64,000 nt of DNA, from positions 62,001 through 126,000 of the forward strand of contig NZ_FTOH01000007.1 of NCBI RefSeq assembly GCF_900156675.1. The letters run 5' to 3'. This document shows positions 30,131-40,321 of this stretch, piece after piece. The stretch's first letter is position 1; the number at the start of each line of letters is the position of its first letter. The stretch is from Thalassolituus maritimus. GTDB taxonomy: Bacteria; Pseudomonadota; Gammaproteobacteria; Pseudomonadales; Oceanobacteraceae. Under the pieces are notes generated by a model. The model saw only the letters and a list, made by a program, of their open reading frames with translations. It was not told the origin of the DNA and did no database searches. The position numbers and the translations under genes were made by a program.

Positions 30131-30912
30131 TGCTTAAGCATGTACGAAGCCTGGGGCAGGTCGGTGTTCAATCGATTCAGTCTATTGGCCGGGCCGGAAT
30201 GCTGTTTACTCAGTCGGTCACCTGGGGCGGCCCCGGCAGTGCCGGTTTTCTTGATCTTATCCGTCAGATTCACTCTGTGGGGGTTCGCTCGTTATCGATC
30301 ATTATCGTGGCGGGGTTCTTTGTCGGCATGGTGTTGGCCCTTCAGGGCTACAACATTCTGGTGAAGTTCGGTTCGGTTTCTGCGCTTGGGACCATGGTTT
30401 CTCTGACCCTGCTACGTGAACTTGGCCCGGTACTCGCGGCGCTGCTGTTTGCAGGGCGCGCAGGCTCGGCTCTGACTGCTGAAATTGGTTTGATGAAAGC
30501 CACTGAGCAGTTGTCGGCGATGGAGATGATGGGCGTTGACCCACTCAAACGTGTGATTACGCCGCGACTATGGGCGGGCGTCATCAGTGTTCCCATCCTG
30601 GCGCTGCTATTCAGCACGGTAGGCATCTGGGGCGGTGCATTTGTCGCTGTCGACATGCTTGGGCTTTATGACGGTGCTTACTGGAGCAATATGGCGAACA
30701 CCGTAGAGTTTTATGAAGACGTTGTTCAAGGCCTTATTAAGGCTGCGGTGTTCGGTGTGGTCGTGACCTGGATTGCCGTGTATCAGGGCTATGACGCCGC
30801 GCCAACCTCAGAAGGTATTGGTAAGGCAACGACACAGACGGTAGTGATCTCATCACTGGCGATTCTTGGACTGGATTTTATGTTGACTGCGGTCATGTTA
30901 GGAGGCGTGTAA
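30130..30912 (+). CDS. mlaE: Phospholipid transport permease MlaE
   Basis: A 260-residue MlaE/YrbE permease with about five hydrophobic segments, including the ARELGPVLAALLFAGR-type coupling segment and the EQLSAMEMMGVDPL motif. Start overlaps the mlaF stop by one base. Confidence 0.96.
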   Translation: MLKHVRSLGQVGVQSIQSIGRAGMLFTQSVTWGGPGSAGFLDLIRQIHSVGVRSLSIIIVAGFFVGMVLALQGYNILVKFGSVSALGTMVSLTLLRELGPVLAALLFAGRAGSALTAEIGLMKATEQLSAMEMMGVDPLKRVITPRLWAGVISVPILALLFSTVGIWGGAFVAVDMLGLYDGAYWSNMANTVEFYEDVVQGLIKAAVFGVVVTWIAVYQGYDAAPTSEGIGKATTQTVVISSLAILGLDFMLTAVMLGGV

Positions 30913-30915
30913 AAC

Positions 30916-31377
30916 ATGCGTATGCGTAATGTCGAACTCATGGTCGGCGGCTTTATGGTAATGGGCATTATAGCTCTTGTGTTGATGGCACTGCGGGTCA
31001 GTGGCCTATCTATGGACGCGGCGGGTGAAACCTACACAATTAAGGCACGTTTCGAGAACCTGGGTGGTCTGACTGACCGTGCTAAAGTCTCGCTGGCGGG
31101 TGTCACTATCGGTCGGGTAACTAATATTACCTTGGATCAGGAGTGGTACGCCGCTGTGGTTGAGATGGAAATTGATAAGTCCATGAGCACCTTGCCGATT
31201 GATACCAGTGCATCGATTCTTACTGCCGGTCTGCTTGGCGAGAAATACATTGGTCTCAGTGTCGGTGCCGAAATCGACTATATGCAGGATGGCGACTGGG
31301 TGCAGGATACGCAGTCAGCGATTGTCCTTGAAGAGTTGATCAGCCGTTTCCTGTTCAGTAAGGCCGAGGGCGAATGA
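30916..31377 (+). CDS. mlaD: Phospholipid transport MCE protein MlaD
   Basis: A 153-residue protein with an N-terminal membrane anchor (about residues 8-27) and one MCE domain (about 38-115; FENLGGLTDRAKVSLAGVTIGRV). Hexamers form the periplasmic pore above MlaE. Length is normal. mlaC should follow but the next gene is mlaB, overlapping by four bases. Confidence 0.95.
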   Translation: MRMRNVELMVGGFMVMGIIALVLMALRVSGLSMDAAGETYTIKARFENLGGLTDRAKVSLAGVTIGRVTNITLDQEWYAAVVEMEIDKSMSTLPIDTSASILTAGLLGEKYIGLSVGAEIDYMQDGDWVQDTQSAIVLEELISRFLFSKAEGE

Positions 31378-31700
31378 GCGCGCCCTCGTTGTCGGTCGAC
31401 AAGACCGGAGATATCCAGGTAGCGGGGGATCTTACCCTGCATACCGTCGCCAGTCTGATCAAACCTGGTCACGAGGCGATTGCACAGGCACAGGGGCAGG
31501 TGGTTGTTGATCTGGCCGCCGTGAGTCGTTTCAGTAGTGCAGGTGTTGCCCTGATTCTGAACTGGCTGCGTGCTGCTGAGACCCGCAAGGTGTCGCTCAT
31601 GATCAAAAATCCACCTGCGGACCTGCCTGCGATCATCGAGGTATGTGATCTTGATGCGGTTTTTGAGCCAGTCCTGTCAGGTTCTGACCTGCCGGAGTAA
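31374..31700 (+). CDS. mlaB: STAS-domain subunit MlaB
   Basis: A 108-residue STAS domain protein that binds and stabilises MlaF. The SRFSSAGVALILNWLRAAE segment corresponds to the conserved STAS loop and helix. It is coupled to mlaD by ATGA, leaving no room for mlaC, which usually sits between them. Confidence 0.88.
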   Translation: MSAPSLSVDKTGDIQVAGDLTLHTVASLIKPGHEAIAQAQGQVVVDLAAVSRFSSAGVALILNWLRAAETRKVSLMIKNPPADLPAIIEVCDLDAVFEPVLSGSDLPE

Positions 31701-31708
31701 GTCAGTAC

Positions 31709-31737
31709 TTCGGTTCAGCGCCTAAATCCGCTATGAT
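31709..31737 (+). promoter_or_regulatory. Candidate sigma-70 promoter for ibaG-murA
   Basis: TTCGGT (31709-31714) and TATGAT (31732-31737) are separated by 17 bases, 33 bases before the ibaG start. The -35 is a poor match. Confidence 0.3.
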
Positions 31738-31770
31738 TGTGCGCTTTCTGAACTGAGTGGTAGTTACAAT

Positions 31771-32010
31771 ATGTCCTCGGATATTACCCCGAACGAAATC
31801 CTGGAAGTGTTACAGGCTGAAGCCCCGGATGTTACCTGGTCTGTCGTTGACGGCTACGTAAAGGAAATCACCGGAGTCGGGGAGGTTTTCGAAGGCCTGA
31901 ACGCAGTGAAGCGTCAGCAGTTCGTCTACAAAATTCTGAATCCCTATATCGTTGATGGTCGGCTTCATGCAGTGTCCATCCAGACTTATACGCCTGCTGA
32001 AAAAGCCTGA
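31771..32010 (+). CDS. ibaG: BolA-family protein IbaG
   Basis: A 79-residue BolA/YrbA protein with the conserved helix-turn region ending in a DGRLHAVSIQTYTP stretch that carries the cluster-ligand His. IbaG proteins bind monothiol glutaredoxin iron-sulfur clusters and respond to acid. Position just before murA is conserved. Confidence 0.93.
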   Translation: MSSDITPNEILEVLQAEAPDVTWSVVDGYVKEITGVGEVFEGLNAVKRQQFVYKILNPYIVDGRLHAVSIQTYTPAEKA

Positions 32011-32016
32011 GCGTGA

Positions 32017-33291
<1,275 letters not shown>

Positions 33292-33350
33292 TGGCCACTA
33301 TTGAAAGCCGTGACTGACACGCGAGTGAACTAAAGAGGATCAGCAAGACC

Positions 33351-33995
33351 ATGACTCAGCCTTTGACTATTGCTCTCTCAAAAGGGCGCATTCTGGATGA
33401 CACACTTCCCCTGTTGGCGGAAGCAGGTATTCATCCGGTTGAAGATCTGAAGAAAAGTCGGAAGCTGATCTTCGACACTAATCATGAGCACATCAAGCTG
33501 GTGGTCATTCGTGCGACCGACGTCCCGACCTACGTGGAATACGGTGCGGCGGATCTGGGCGTTGCCGGTAAAGACGTGCTGATGGAATACAACAGCACCA
33601 ACCTGTGTGAGCCACTGGATCTGAACATCGCGACCTGTCGTCTGATGACGGCCGCCTTAAAAGACGCAGAACTTCCAGCCGGTCGCTTAAAAGTAGCGAC
33701 CAAGTTCGTCAACGTGGCGAAGCGCTACTTCGCCGAGCAGGGTCGTCAGGTCGATATTATTAAGCTTTACGGTGGCATGGAGCTGGCACCAATCATGGGG
33801 CTGGCGGATCTGATCGTGGATATTGTCGATACCGGTAATACCCTCAAGGCAAACGGCCTGGAGCCGTGCGAACTGATTGCTCCAATCAGCTCAAGACTGG
33901 TCGCATCCCGTGCCTCAATGAAAGTAAAATATGACCAGATCCAACCCATTATTGATCAGATGGCTGCCGCCGTTGAGCGTCAGCGTAACGCCTGA
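33351..33995 (+). CDS. hisG: ATP phosphoribosyltransferase catalytic subunit, short form
   Basis: A 214-residue short-form HisG, the first enzyme of histidine synthesis. It lacks the regulatory C-terminal domain of long HisG and so should need HisZ, which is not in this window. The PRPP-binding stretch [18 protein letters not shown] is clear. Ribosome site AGAGGA precedes the ATG. Confidence 0.96.
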   Translation: MTQPLTIALSKGRILDDTLPLLAEAGIHPVEDLKKSRKLIFDTNHEHIKLVVIRATDVPTYVEYGAADLGVAGKDVLMEYNSTNLCEPLDLNIATCRLMTAALKDAELPAGRLKVATKFVNVAKRYFAEQGRQVDIIKLYGGMELAPIMGLADLIVDIVDTGNTLKANGLEPCELIAPISSRLVASRASMKVKYDQIQPIIDQMAAAVERQRNA

Positions 33996-34006
33996 GGAGC
34001 ACAGGT

Positions 34007-35311
34007 ATGAGTATTGAAATCCGTCGTTTCCGTTCGGATCAGTCAGATTTTGCAGCACAGATGGATGAACTTCTCGCCTGGGAAGCTGTGTCGGATTCAG
34101 GCGTGCAGGAAGCCGTGACTAATATCGTCAATGATGTTCGCAGTCGCGGTGACGAAGCCCTGATTGAATACACCAACAAATTCGACCGCACCAGTGCCAG
34201 CACCATGGCTGACCTTGAACTGACTCAGGAGCAGTTGCAGGCGGCGTTAGACGGTCTCGACGAAAAGCAGCGCACGGCTCTGATTACAGCGGCCGACCGT
34301 GTGCGCGACTATCACGAAAAGCAGAAACAGGATTCGTGGCAGTACACCGAAGCTGACGGCACTGTGCTGGGTCAAAAGGTTACACCGATGGATCGTGTTG
34401 GCATTTACGTGCCGGGCGGTAAGGCCGCTTATCCTTCTTCGGTATTGATGAATGCTATTCCTGCTCACGTCGCCGGCGTATCTGAAATCATCATGGTTGT
34501 GCCGACTCCCGATGGTCAGCTTAATCAGCTGGTACTGGCCGCTGCGGCAGCGGCTGGTGTGTCACGGGTATTTACCGTGGGCGGTGCGCAGGCTGTCGCT
34601 GCCCTCGCGTACGGCACTGAGACTGTTCCCGGCGTCGATAAAATTGTGGGCCCGGGGAACATCTTTGTGGCGACTGCCAAGCGTATGGTGTTTGGTCAGG
34701 TCGGCATTGATATGATCGCAGGCCCTTCTGAAATCCTCGTCGTGTGTGATGGCGATACCGATCCGGACTGGATAGCGATGGACCTGTTTTCGCAGGCCGA
34801 GCACGATGAAGACGCTCAATCGATTCTGGTTACGATGGATGAAAACTTCCTTGATCAGGTACAGGCCAGTATCGAAAAGCTGCTGCCAACCATGGAACGT
34901 GAAGAGATTATCCGTAAGTCACTCAGTGACCGCGGCGCGATGATTCTCGCCTCGGATAAAGAAGACGCGTTGAACCTGATTAACCGGATTGCGCCGGAAC
35001 ACCTTGAGCTGTCAGTAGAAGATCCGGATAGCTGGTTGCCGGGCATCCGTCACGCAGGCGCCATCTTTATGGGACGCTACACCGCGGAAGCGCTTGGCGA
35101 TTACTGTGCTGGGCCAAACCACGTACTACCGACTTCAGGCACGGCACGCTTCTCATCACCGCTGGGCGTTTATGACTTCCAGAAGCGTTCATCGCTGGTG
35201 AAATTCTCTGCAGACGGTGCGTCTGAGATGGGGAAAGTGGCTTCTGTGCTGGCGCGAGGTGAGTTTCTCACCGCGCATGCGCGGTCGGCGGAATACAGAA
35301 TTAAAGACTGA
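34007..35311 (+). CDS. hisD: Histidinol dehydrogenase
   Basis: A 434-residue zinc enzyme that oxidises histidinol to histidine in two steps. The [11 protein letters not shown] motif with zinc and catalytic residues and the [11 protein letters not shown] stretch are present. It follows hisG by 11 bases; hisC is separated by about 0.9 kb of repeats and a terminator. Confidence 0.97.
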   Translation: MSIEIRRFRSDQSDFAAQMDELLAWEAVSDSGVQEAVTNIVNDVRSRGDEALIEYTNKFDRTSASTMADLELTQEQLQAALDGLDEKQRTALITAADRVRDYHEKQKQDSWQYTEADGTVLGQKVTPMDRVGIYVPGGKAAYPSSVLMNAIPAHVAGVSEIIMVVPTPDGQLNQLVLAAAAAAGVSRVFTVGGAQAVAALAYGTETVPGVDKIVGPGNIFVATAKRMVFGQVGIDMIAGPSEILVVCDGDTDPDWIAMDLFSQAEHDEDAQSILVTMDENFLDQVQASIEKLLPTMEREEIIRKSLSDRGAMILASDKEDALNLINRIAPEHLELSVEDPDSWLPGIRHAGAIFMGRYTAEALGDYCAGPNHVLPTSGTARFSSPLGVYDFQKRSSLVKFSADGASEMGKVASVLARGEFLTAHARSAEYRIKD

Positions 35312-35331
35312 CGTCTTTTTCTGGTTTAAAG

Positions 35332-35355
35332 AGCCCGGCGATGCCGGGCTTTTTT
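35332..35355 (+). terminator. Rho-independent terminator after hisD
   Basis: AGCCCGGC (35332-35339), loop GAT, GCCGGGCT (35343-35350), then six T residues. It uncouples hisC from hisGD. Confidence 0.88.
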
Positions 35356-35385
35356 GTGTGTAGCTACCTTCGGTGGGAGGGGTGC

Positions 35386-35440
35386 TTTGGCTGCCGCCAG
35401 GCCTTTGTTTTTTCTGCAAGGGGCGGGCCCCTTCCGATCC
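35386..35440 (-). repeat. Inverted copy of the his-operon repeat module
   Basis: The reverse complement reads GGATCGGAAGGGGCCCGCCC and continues to CGGCAGCCAAA, matching the forward copies at 35914-35968 and 36065-36120 almost base for base. Confidence 0.85.
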
Positions 35441-35886
35441 CCCTTTCCGGCGTGATGTCCTGATCCTTGTCTCTTGATACCGATTGGGGCACGCCTGCAG
35501 CGGCCATCCATGGCCGCGGGCAGGCTTAACCGGCGTCCTGCCGGTTAGCACCCATCGTTATCTGCGATCCTGCGGGGTCATCACAAGCCGGGTATCATCA
35601 GCGCTTCGCGGCGATGTCAGTTTTTATTTTGTTAGAAGGTTTTGAGGGATAGAAATTGCGCCTCTGGGGCCGCCGGGATTTACGCCAGCTTTGCAGGCAA
35701 CGTGAGGCAGGATGCCGAACGAGGCTCCATACGGGCATGGATGCCCGCCGGAGCCGGTTGCCGGAAAAGCCAGTAAATATCGGATATACGGCCCAGAAAG
35801 CGCGAAAGCAGGGGGATGGGCCGCCCGCCCGGGGGACAAGGTCCCCCAACAAGGGCATATAGACCCGGCGGCAGCCAAAAGAACCT

Positions 35887-35968
35887 CTCTGCCGAAGGCA
35901 GCTATAAACCTTGAGGATCGGAAGGGGCCCGCCCCTTGCAGAAAAACAAAGGCCTGGCGGCAGCTAAA
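35887..35968 (+). repeat. Repeat module, forward copy 1
   Basis: It starts CTCTGCCGAAGGCAGCTATA and ends GGCGGCAGCTAAA. It contains AAGGGGC-CC-GCCCCTT, and its outer CTGCCG and CGGCAG ends are complementary. Confidence 0.85.
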
Positions 35969-36037
35969 AAAGTCTCCCTGCCGAAGGCAGCTATTCCCAA
36001 CAAGGGCATAGGTACCCGGCGGAAGCCAGACACGTGC

Positions 36038-36120
36038 CTCTGCCGAAGGCAGCTATAAACCTTGAGGATCGGAAGGGGCCCGCCCCTTGCAGAAAAAACA
36101 AAGGCCTGGCGGCAGCCAAA
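36038..36120 (+). repeat. Repeat module, forward copy 2
   Basis: Nearly identical to the copy at 35887, 151 bases downstream, differing by one extra A and a C/T change near the end. Confidence 0.85.
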
Positions 36121-36170
36121 GAAGCTCGCCCACCGCAGGTGGCCAATGCCCTCGGCGGCGCCGATAAATG

Positions 36171-36176
36171 TATAAT
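36171..36176 (+). promoter_or_regulatory. Candidate -10 box for hisC
   Basis: A perfect TATAAT 40 bases before the hisC ATG, directly after the repeat cluster. No good -35 is visible upstream. It would let hisC be transcribed separately from hisGD. Confidence 0.4.
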
Positions 36177-36215
36177 GCGCTCACTAAATTCTCTGATTCA
36201 GTCAAGGCCATCAAT

Positions 36216-37316
36216 ATGTCCGTCAACGCACTAGTTGAACAACTCATTCGCCCCGAAGTCCGCGCCTTACAGGCGTACCCCGTCGGTAAGGCCGAGGGCA
36301 TGATTAAGCTGGATGCAATGGAAAATCCATTCCGCTGGCCGGAGGAGATGATCTCTGAGTGGCAGTCATTGCTCGCCGATTGCGCCCTGAACCGTTATCC
36401 AAATCCCGTCGCCCCTGAGGTTGTCGCGGGTCTGCGTGAGGCGATGCAGGTGCCGGATAAATATGAGGTGCTCTTGGGTAATGGTTCGGATGAGATTATT
36501 CAGCTACTGGCGATGGCGGTTGCTCAGCCGGGTGCTTGTGTTCTGGCGCCTGAACCCGGGTTTGTGATGTATAAAATGATCGCGACCTTTGTGGGTATTG
36601 ATTATTGCGGTGTGCCATTAAACGATGATTTTTCTCTGAATCGGGATGCCATGCTGGCGGCGATTAATGAGAAAAAACCGGCGCTGATTTTTCTGGCGCA
36701 ACCGAATAATCCGACCGGTAATTTATGGGCTGAAGACGATCTGGTCGCCATTATTGAGGCGAGCAATACGGCGGATTACAAAGGTCTGGTCATACTGGAT
36801 GAAGCGTATCTACCCTTTTCCAGTCGTAATCATCTGAGCTGGCTGGACCGTTTTGATAACGTGCTGGTCATGCGCACTCTGTCGAAAGTCGGGCTGGCTG
36901 GTCTGCGTTTGGGCATGCTGTTTGGTCGTAAAGAGTGGTTGTCAGAGCTGGATAAAATTCGCATGCCTTACAACATTAATGTGCTCACGCAAGCGTCTGC
37001 GGCATTTGCCTTGAAACATTACGATGTACTGATGCAGCAGTGTGATGTATTAAAATCAGAGCGTAGAAAAATGCACGGGAAGCTCTCAGAACTTGGCTTT
37101 TCTGCGTTTGACTCAGAGGCTAATTTTATTCTGGCACGTGTGCCAGAGGGTAAAGTAGCCCGCGATATATTTGAGGCATTAAAGCAGGAAAATATTCTGA
37201 TCAAATGCACTGATGGAGCTCACCCATTGTTAGCGAAAACGCTACGTTTTACAGTGGGAGCGCCTGAAGAAAATATTGCACTTTATGCTGCACTCGAGAA
37301 AGTCCTGGCTGCTTGA
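36216..37316 (+). CDS. hisC: Histidinol-phosphate aminotransferase
   Basis: A 366-residue PLP-dependent aminotransferase of histidine synthesis. The PLP lysine lies in TLSKVGLAGLRLG, with the aspartate in LDEAYLPF. ATG 36216 has AAGG 9 bases upstream; a longer frame to 36168 crosses the candidate -10 box and is unlikely. A phenylalanine/tyrosine role cannot be excluded, but the order hisG-hisD-hisC supports HisC. Confidence 0.95.
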   Translation: MSVNALVEQLIRPEVRALQAYPVGKAEGMIKLDAMENPFRWPEEMISEWQSLLADCALNRYPNPVAPEVVAGLREAMQVPDKYEVLLGNGSDEIIQLLAMAVAQPGACVLAPEPGFVMYKMIATFVGIDYCGVPLNDDFSLNRDAMLAAINEKKPALIFLAQPNNPTGNLWAEDDLVAIIEASNTADYKGLVILDEAYLPFSSRNHLSWLDRFDNVLVMRTLSKVGLAGLRLGMLFGRKEWLSELDKIRMPYNINVLTQASAAFALKHYDVLMQQCDVLKSERRKMHGKLSELGFSAFDSEANFILARVPEGKVARDIFEALKQENILIKCTDGAHPLLAKTLRFTVGAPEENIALYAALEKVLAA

Positions 37317-37342
37317 GTTAGCAGCTTCAGGTTTACGCAAGA

Positions 37343-38512
37343 TCAGTTTTCCGGCTGGTCTCTGAGACCAGCAAACGCTGTGGTCGTCAGCTGTTCGCCG
37401 CGGCGTAGAAATTCGACAGATATTTTATCACCGGGCCTCAGACTAGCTATGAGGTTCATGGCATCGACGGCATTGTCCGCGCTGTCACCATTTAGACCGA
37501 TAATAATATCACCCGCTGCCAGGCCAGCCTGTTCTGCTGGACCTTCGGGGAAGACTCCAGTGACGAGCAGGCCAGTCAGTTCATCCGGGAGTTTTAAAGA
37601 CTTGAGCAGCTCTGGTGAGGCTTCCTGAACTTCAATGCCCAGCCATCCGCGTATCGTGGTTCCATAGCGTGCGATGTCGGCCATAGTTCGGTGCGCAATA
37701 TCCGAAGGTATCGCAAAGCCTATGCCTTCACTGCCGCCAGACTGGGTGAAAATGGCGGTATTGATGCCAACGAGTTCGCCGTAGGCGTTGATCAGCGCGC
37801 CGCCCGAATTACCCGGGTTAATGGCTGCATCGGTCTGGATGTAGTCTTCGTAAGTGTTGAGCCCGAGGCGGTTACGGCCTTTGGCCGAGATGATCCCCAT
37901 CGTAACTGTCTGGCCGACACCAAATGGGTTGCCGATAGCCAGTACAACGTCACCGACGTCATGACCATCAACGTTGGTAATGGTTGCCGGGGCAATATCG
38001 TCAGGAAGGTTGATCTGTAAGACCGCGAGGTCGGACTCAGGGTCGCTACCGACTAGTGTGGCTTCTTCATCCCTGCCATCGAACAGTGCAACCGTGATTT
38101 CATCCGCCCCTTCGATCACGTGGAAGTTGGTGATGATATGACCTTCATTGGACATAATCACGCCCGAGCCGAGGCTGCTTTGCATGCGGTCACTGGGTTG
38201 TTCTGATTCGCCGAAGAAGCGTCGTAGAGCTGGGTCATTCAATAGCGGATTTGTGCGTCGCTTCACGACCTTGCGGGTATAGATATTCACCACGGCAGGT
38301 GCGGCTGCATTAACGGCATCCGCATAACTTACCGGGCCCTGCATCGCTGGTACATTTGATGCGACATGTTGCTGCGGTTGTGGTTCCTGAACAGGAGTCG
38401 CGACCTGAGGCAATACCCACTCGGGTGCGATCAACAGTATCAGAGTGGCAATAAGGCCTCCGATGGCTGCAGGGAACAATATCCGCAATGCGAATGTCTG
38501 CGTTGGAGACAT
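37343..38512 (-). CDS. degS: DegS/AlgW-type periplasmic serine protease
   Basis: A 389-residue membrane-anchored HtrA-family protease. One N-terminal membrane helix (about residues 9-29), trypsin-like domain with H131 (NFHVIEG), D161 (ESDLAVL) and S236 (GNSGG), and a single PDZ domain (about 285-375). One PDZ plus an anchor marks the DegS/AlgW branch that cleaves the anti-sigma factor RseA/MucA under envelope stress. Position after hisC matches algW in Pseudomonas. Confidence 0.93.
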   Translation of the reverse strand: MSPTQTFALRILFPAAIGGLIATLILLIAPEWVLPQVATPVQEPQPQQHVASNVPAMQGPVSYADAVNAAAPAVVNIYTRKVVKRRTNPLLNDPALRRFFGESEQPSDRMQSSLGSGVIMSNEGHIITNFHVIEGADEITVALFDGRDEEATLVGSDPESDLAVLQINLPDDIAPATITNVDGHDVGDVVLAIGNPFGVGQTVTMGIISAKGRNRLGLNTYEDYIQTDAAINPGNSGGALINAYGELVGINTAIFTQSGGSEGIGFAIPSDIAHRTMADIARYGTTIRGWLGIEVQEASPELLKSLKLPDELTGLLVTGVFPEGPAEQAGLAAGDIIIGLNGDSADNAVDAMNLIASLRPGDKISVEFLRRGEQLTTTAFAGLRDQPEN

Positions 38513-38581
38513 TTGTCAGCGCTCCGCAATCTCTCTAAGATCAATGAGCTGACATGTTACAAACTTTTGGATGGCACGACT

Positions 38582-39343
38582 ATGGCGGTTACACGTAAAG
38601 AGCTTATTTCTCATCTTGATCATATTCTGCAAAGCCGCAAAATCCGCGATTACTGCCCGAACGGATTGCAGGTATCAGGTAACGAAACCATCCAGAAAGT
38701 CGTGACGGGAGTGACCGCAAATCAGGCCTTGATAGAAGCTGCTATCGCTGAAGAGGCAGATGCGATTTTTGTGCACCATGGCTACTTCTGGAAAGGTGAG
38801 GACGAATGCATTACTGGGATCAAGAAAGAGCGGATTAAAGCGCTTCTGCTTAATGATATAAACCTGATTGCTTACCACCTTCCGTTAGATATGCACCCGA
38901 TATACGGCAATAACATTCAGCTTGCGGATGTTCTGGGGATTCAGGTCGACGGCCCTCTGGATGAATCTGACCCATCCGTGCCGGGTAATATCGGTCGCTT
39001 GCCAAGACCTATGACGGGCGGTGAACTGAGTGCCTGGGTTGCACAGTGTCTGCAAAGAGAACCTCTGCATATCGGAGAATCAGGCGATACGATCGAAACG
39101 GTCGCCTGGTGCACTGGGGGCGCGCAAGGTTATCTTCAGAAGGCTATTGATGCAGGCGTTGATGCCTATATTACTGGTGAAGCGAATGAGCCTGCAGTTC
39201 ATCTCGCGCGGGAAACTGGTACGCATTTTTTCAGCGCCGGACACCATGCAACTGAACGTTATGGCGCCAAAGCGGTGGGTGAGTATCTCGCCGATGAGTT
39301 CGATCTGGATGTTGTATTTATCGATATCGATAACCCGGTTTAA
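38582..39343 (+). CDS. Nif3-like dinuclear metal centre protein (YbgI family)
   Basis: A 253-residue Nif3/YbgI protein. Metal-ligand stretches are visible: IFVHHGYFW near residue 65, the LPLDMHP block, and GHHATERYG near the C-terminus. Sometimes labelled GTP cyclohydrolase I type 2, but the function is unsettled. I start at ATG 38582, which gives the usual N-terminus; the frame stays open upstream to 38366 but that part is antisense to degS. Confidence 0.9.
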   Translation: MAVTRKELISHLDHILQSRKIRDYCPNGLQVSGNETIQKVVTGVTANQALIEAAIAEEADAIFVHHGYFWKGEDECITGIKKERIKALLLNDINLIAYHLPLDMHPIYGNNIQLADVLGIQVDGPLDESDPSVPGNIGRLPRPMTGGELSAWVAQCLQREPLHIGESGDTIETVAWCTGGAQGYLQKAIDAGVDAYITGEANEPAVHLARETGTHFFSAGHHATERYGAKAVGEYLADEFDLDVVFIDIDNPV

Positions 39344-39373
39344 ATACTATCCAGATCTTTCTTTTGTAGCCGG

Positions 39374-40294
39374 TTAACTGCGCAGTTTATTTATCAGCTG
39401 TATGGGCACGACCAGAATGACACCGGTAGCAATGCCAGTCATGAGGTTCACCGTCATGCCGGAGATCAGCTCTGCGGCAGGGATGGCCAGGTAAGAGGCT
39501 GATTTTGCAATATCATGCGTCAGGTGCTCAATCGCGGGGATATGGTGGGCAATAATGCCGCCCCCAACCAGGAACATGGCGATGGTGCCTACAATTGAGA
39601 GAAAGCGCATCAGGCGCGGTGCTAGCCCCAGTAAGAAACGCCCAAATGCAGCTTTGAACATGCCCAGGCGGGCTTCTTTTTGTTCGGTTAGCCAGAGGCC
39701 AGCATCATCAAGCTTGACGATACCAGCGACCAGCCCGTAGACACCGAAGGTAAATAGAATAGCGAGTAGTGACAACGCAATTATCTGTGTAAAGAGGGCA
39801 GCGCTGGCCATAGTGCCAAGAGAAATTACGATGATCTCTGCTGATAGAATAAAGTCGGTTCGGATAGCGCCTTTAATCTTTTCTTTTTCAAACGCCACCA
39901 TGTCTGTTTCCGGGTTGTTGATGGCCTCCACTCTTGCCTGATGTTCTTCGGTTTTTTTATGGAAGAATTTGTGAACCAGCTTCTCGACACCTTCGTAGCA
40001 TAAATAGGCACCACCAACCATAAGAAGCCAGGCGATGGCCTGCGGTAGAAATGCGCTGATCAGCAGCGCTGCAGGGACGAGAATAAGTTTGTTTAAAAGT
40101 GAGCCTTTGGTCACAGCCCATACGACGGGGAGTTCCCGCTCTGCACGAATACCCGTCACCTGCTGCGCATTCAGTGCCAAATCGTCACCCAGGACACCAC
40201 TGGTTTTCTTTGCCGCGACTTTGGACATCACAGCAACGTCGTCCAATACGGTAGCAATATCATCGAGTAACGCGAGTAGGCTGCCAGCGGCCAT
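39374..40294 (-). CDS. DUF808 family inner-membrane protein (YedI-like)
   Basis: A 306-residue membrane protein of the DUF808/YedI family. The N-terminal AAGSLLALLDDIATVLDDVA and AAKKTSGVLGDDLALN stretches are signatures, followed by several membrane helices. Molecular function is not known. It ends 30 bases from the convergent Nif3 gene. Confidence 0.92.
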   Translation of the reverse strand: MAAGSLLALLDDIATVLDDVAVMSKVAAKKTSGVLGDDLALNAQQVTGIRAERELPVVWAVTKGSLLNKLILVPAALLISAFLPQAIAWLLMVGGAYLCYEGVEKLVHKFFHKKTEEHQARVEAINNPETDMVAFEKEKIKGAIRTDFILSAEIIVISLGTMASAALFTQIIALSLLAILFTFGVYGLVAGIVKLDDAGLWLTEQKEARLGMFKAAFGRFLLGLAPRLMRFLSIVGTIAMFLVGGGIIAHHIPAIEHLTHDIAKSASYLAIPAAELISGMTVNLMTGIATGVILVVPIQLINKLRS

Positions 40295-40321
40295 GGTTTT
40301 ACTTCCTGTGTTTGATAAAGA

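Larger units (their letters stand above)
35312..36215. repeat. Palindromic-repeat cluster between hisD and hisC
   Basis: About 0.9 kb without a credible gene, dense in hairpins. It holds a module of about 82 bases in two direct copies and one inverted partial copy, three copies of a CTGCCGAAGGCAGCTAT ending, two copies of CAACAAGGGCATA, and further palindromes: CGGCCAT-CC-ATGGCCG near 35495, AACCGGC...GCCGGTT near 35530, CGGGCAT-GG-ATGCCCG near 35735 and GGGGGAC-AAG-GTCCCCC at 35831-35847. Units of two body types alternate in 35850-36145 (A-B-A-B). Confidence 0.75.

Noticed and set aside
35480-36150. Integron-type attC sites
   Set aside because: Palindromes and repeated ends suggested cassettes, but no RYYYAAC/GTTRRRY core pairs and no cassette genes are present.
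36001-36180. Short plus-strand frames through the his-operon repeats
   Set aside because: They follow the repeats, are rich in Lys/Gly/Pro from palindromes, and restart in each module; no sign of coding selection.
35312-36180. CRISPR array
   Set aside because: Repeats are few, palindromic, include an inverted copy and have no uniform unique spacers; no cas genes are nearby.
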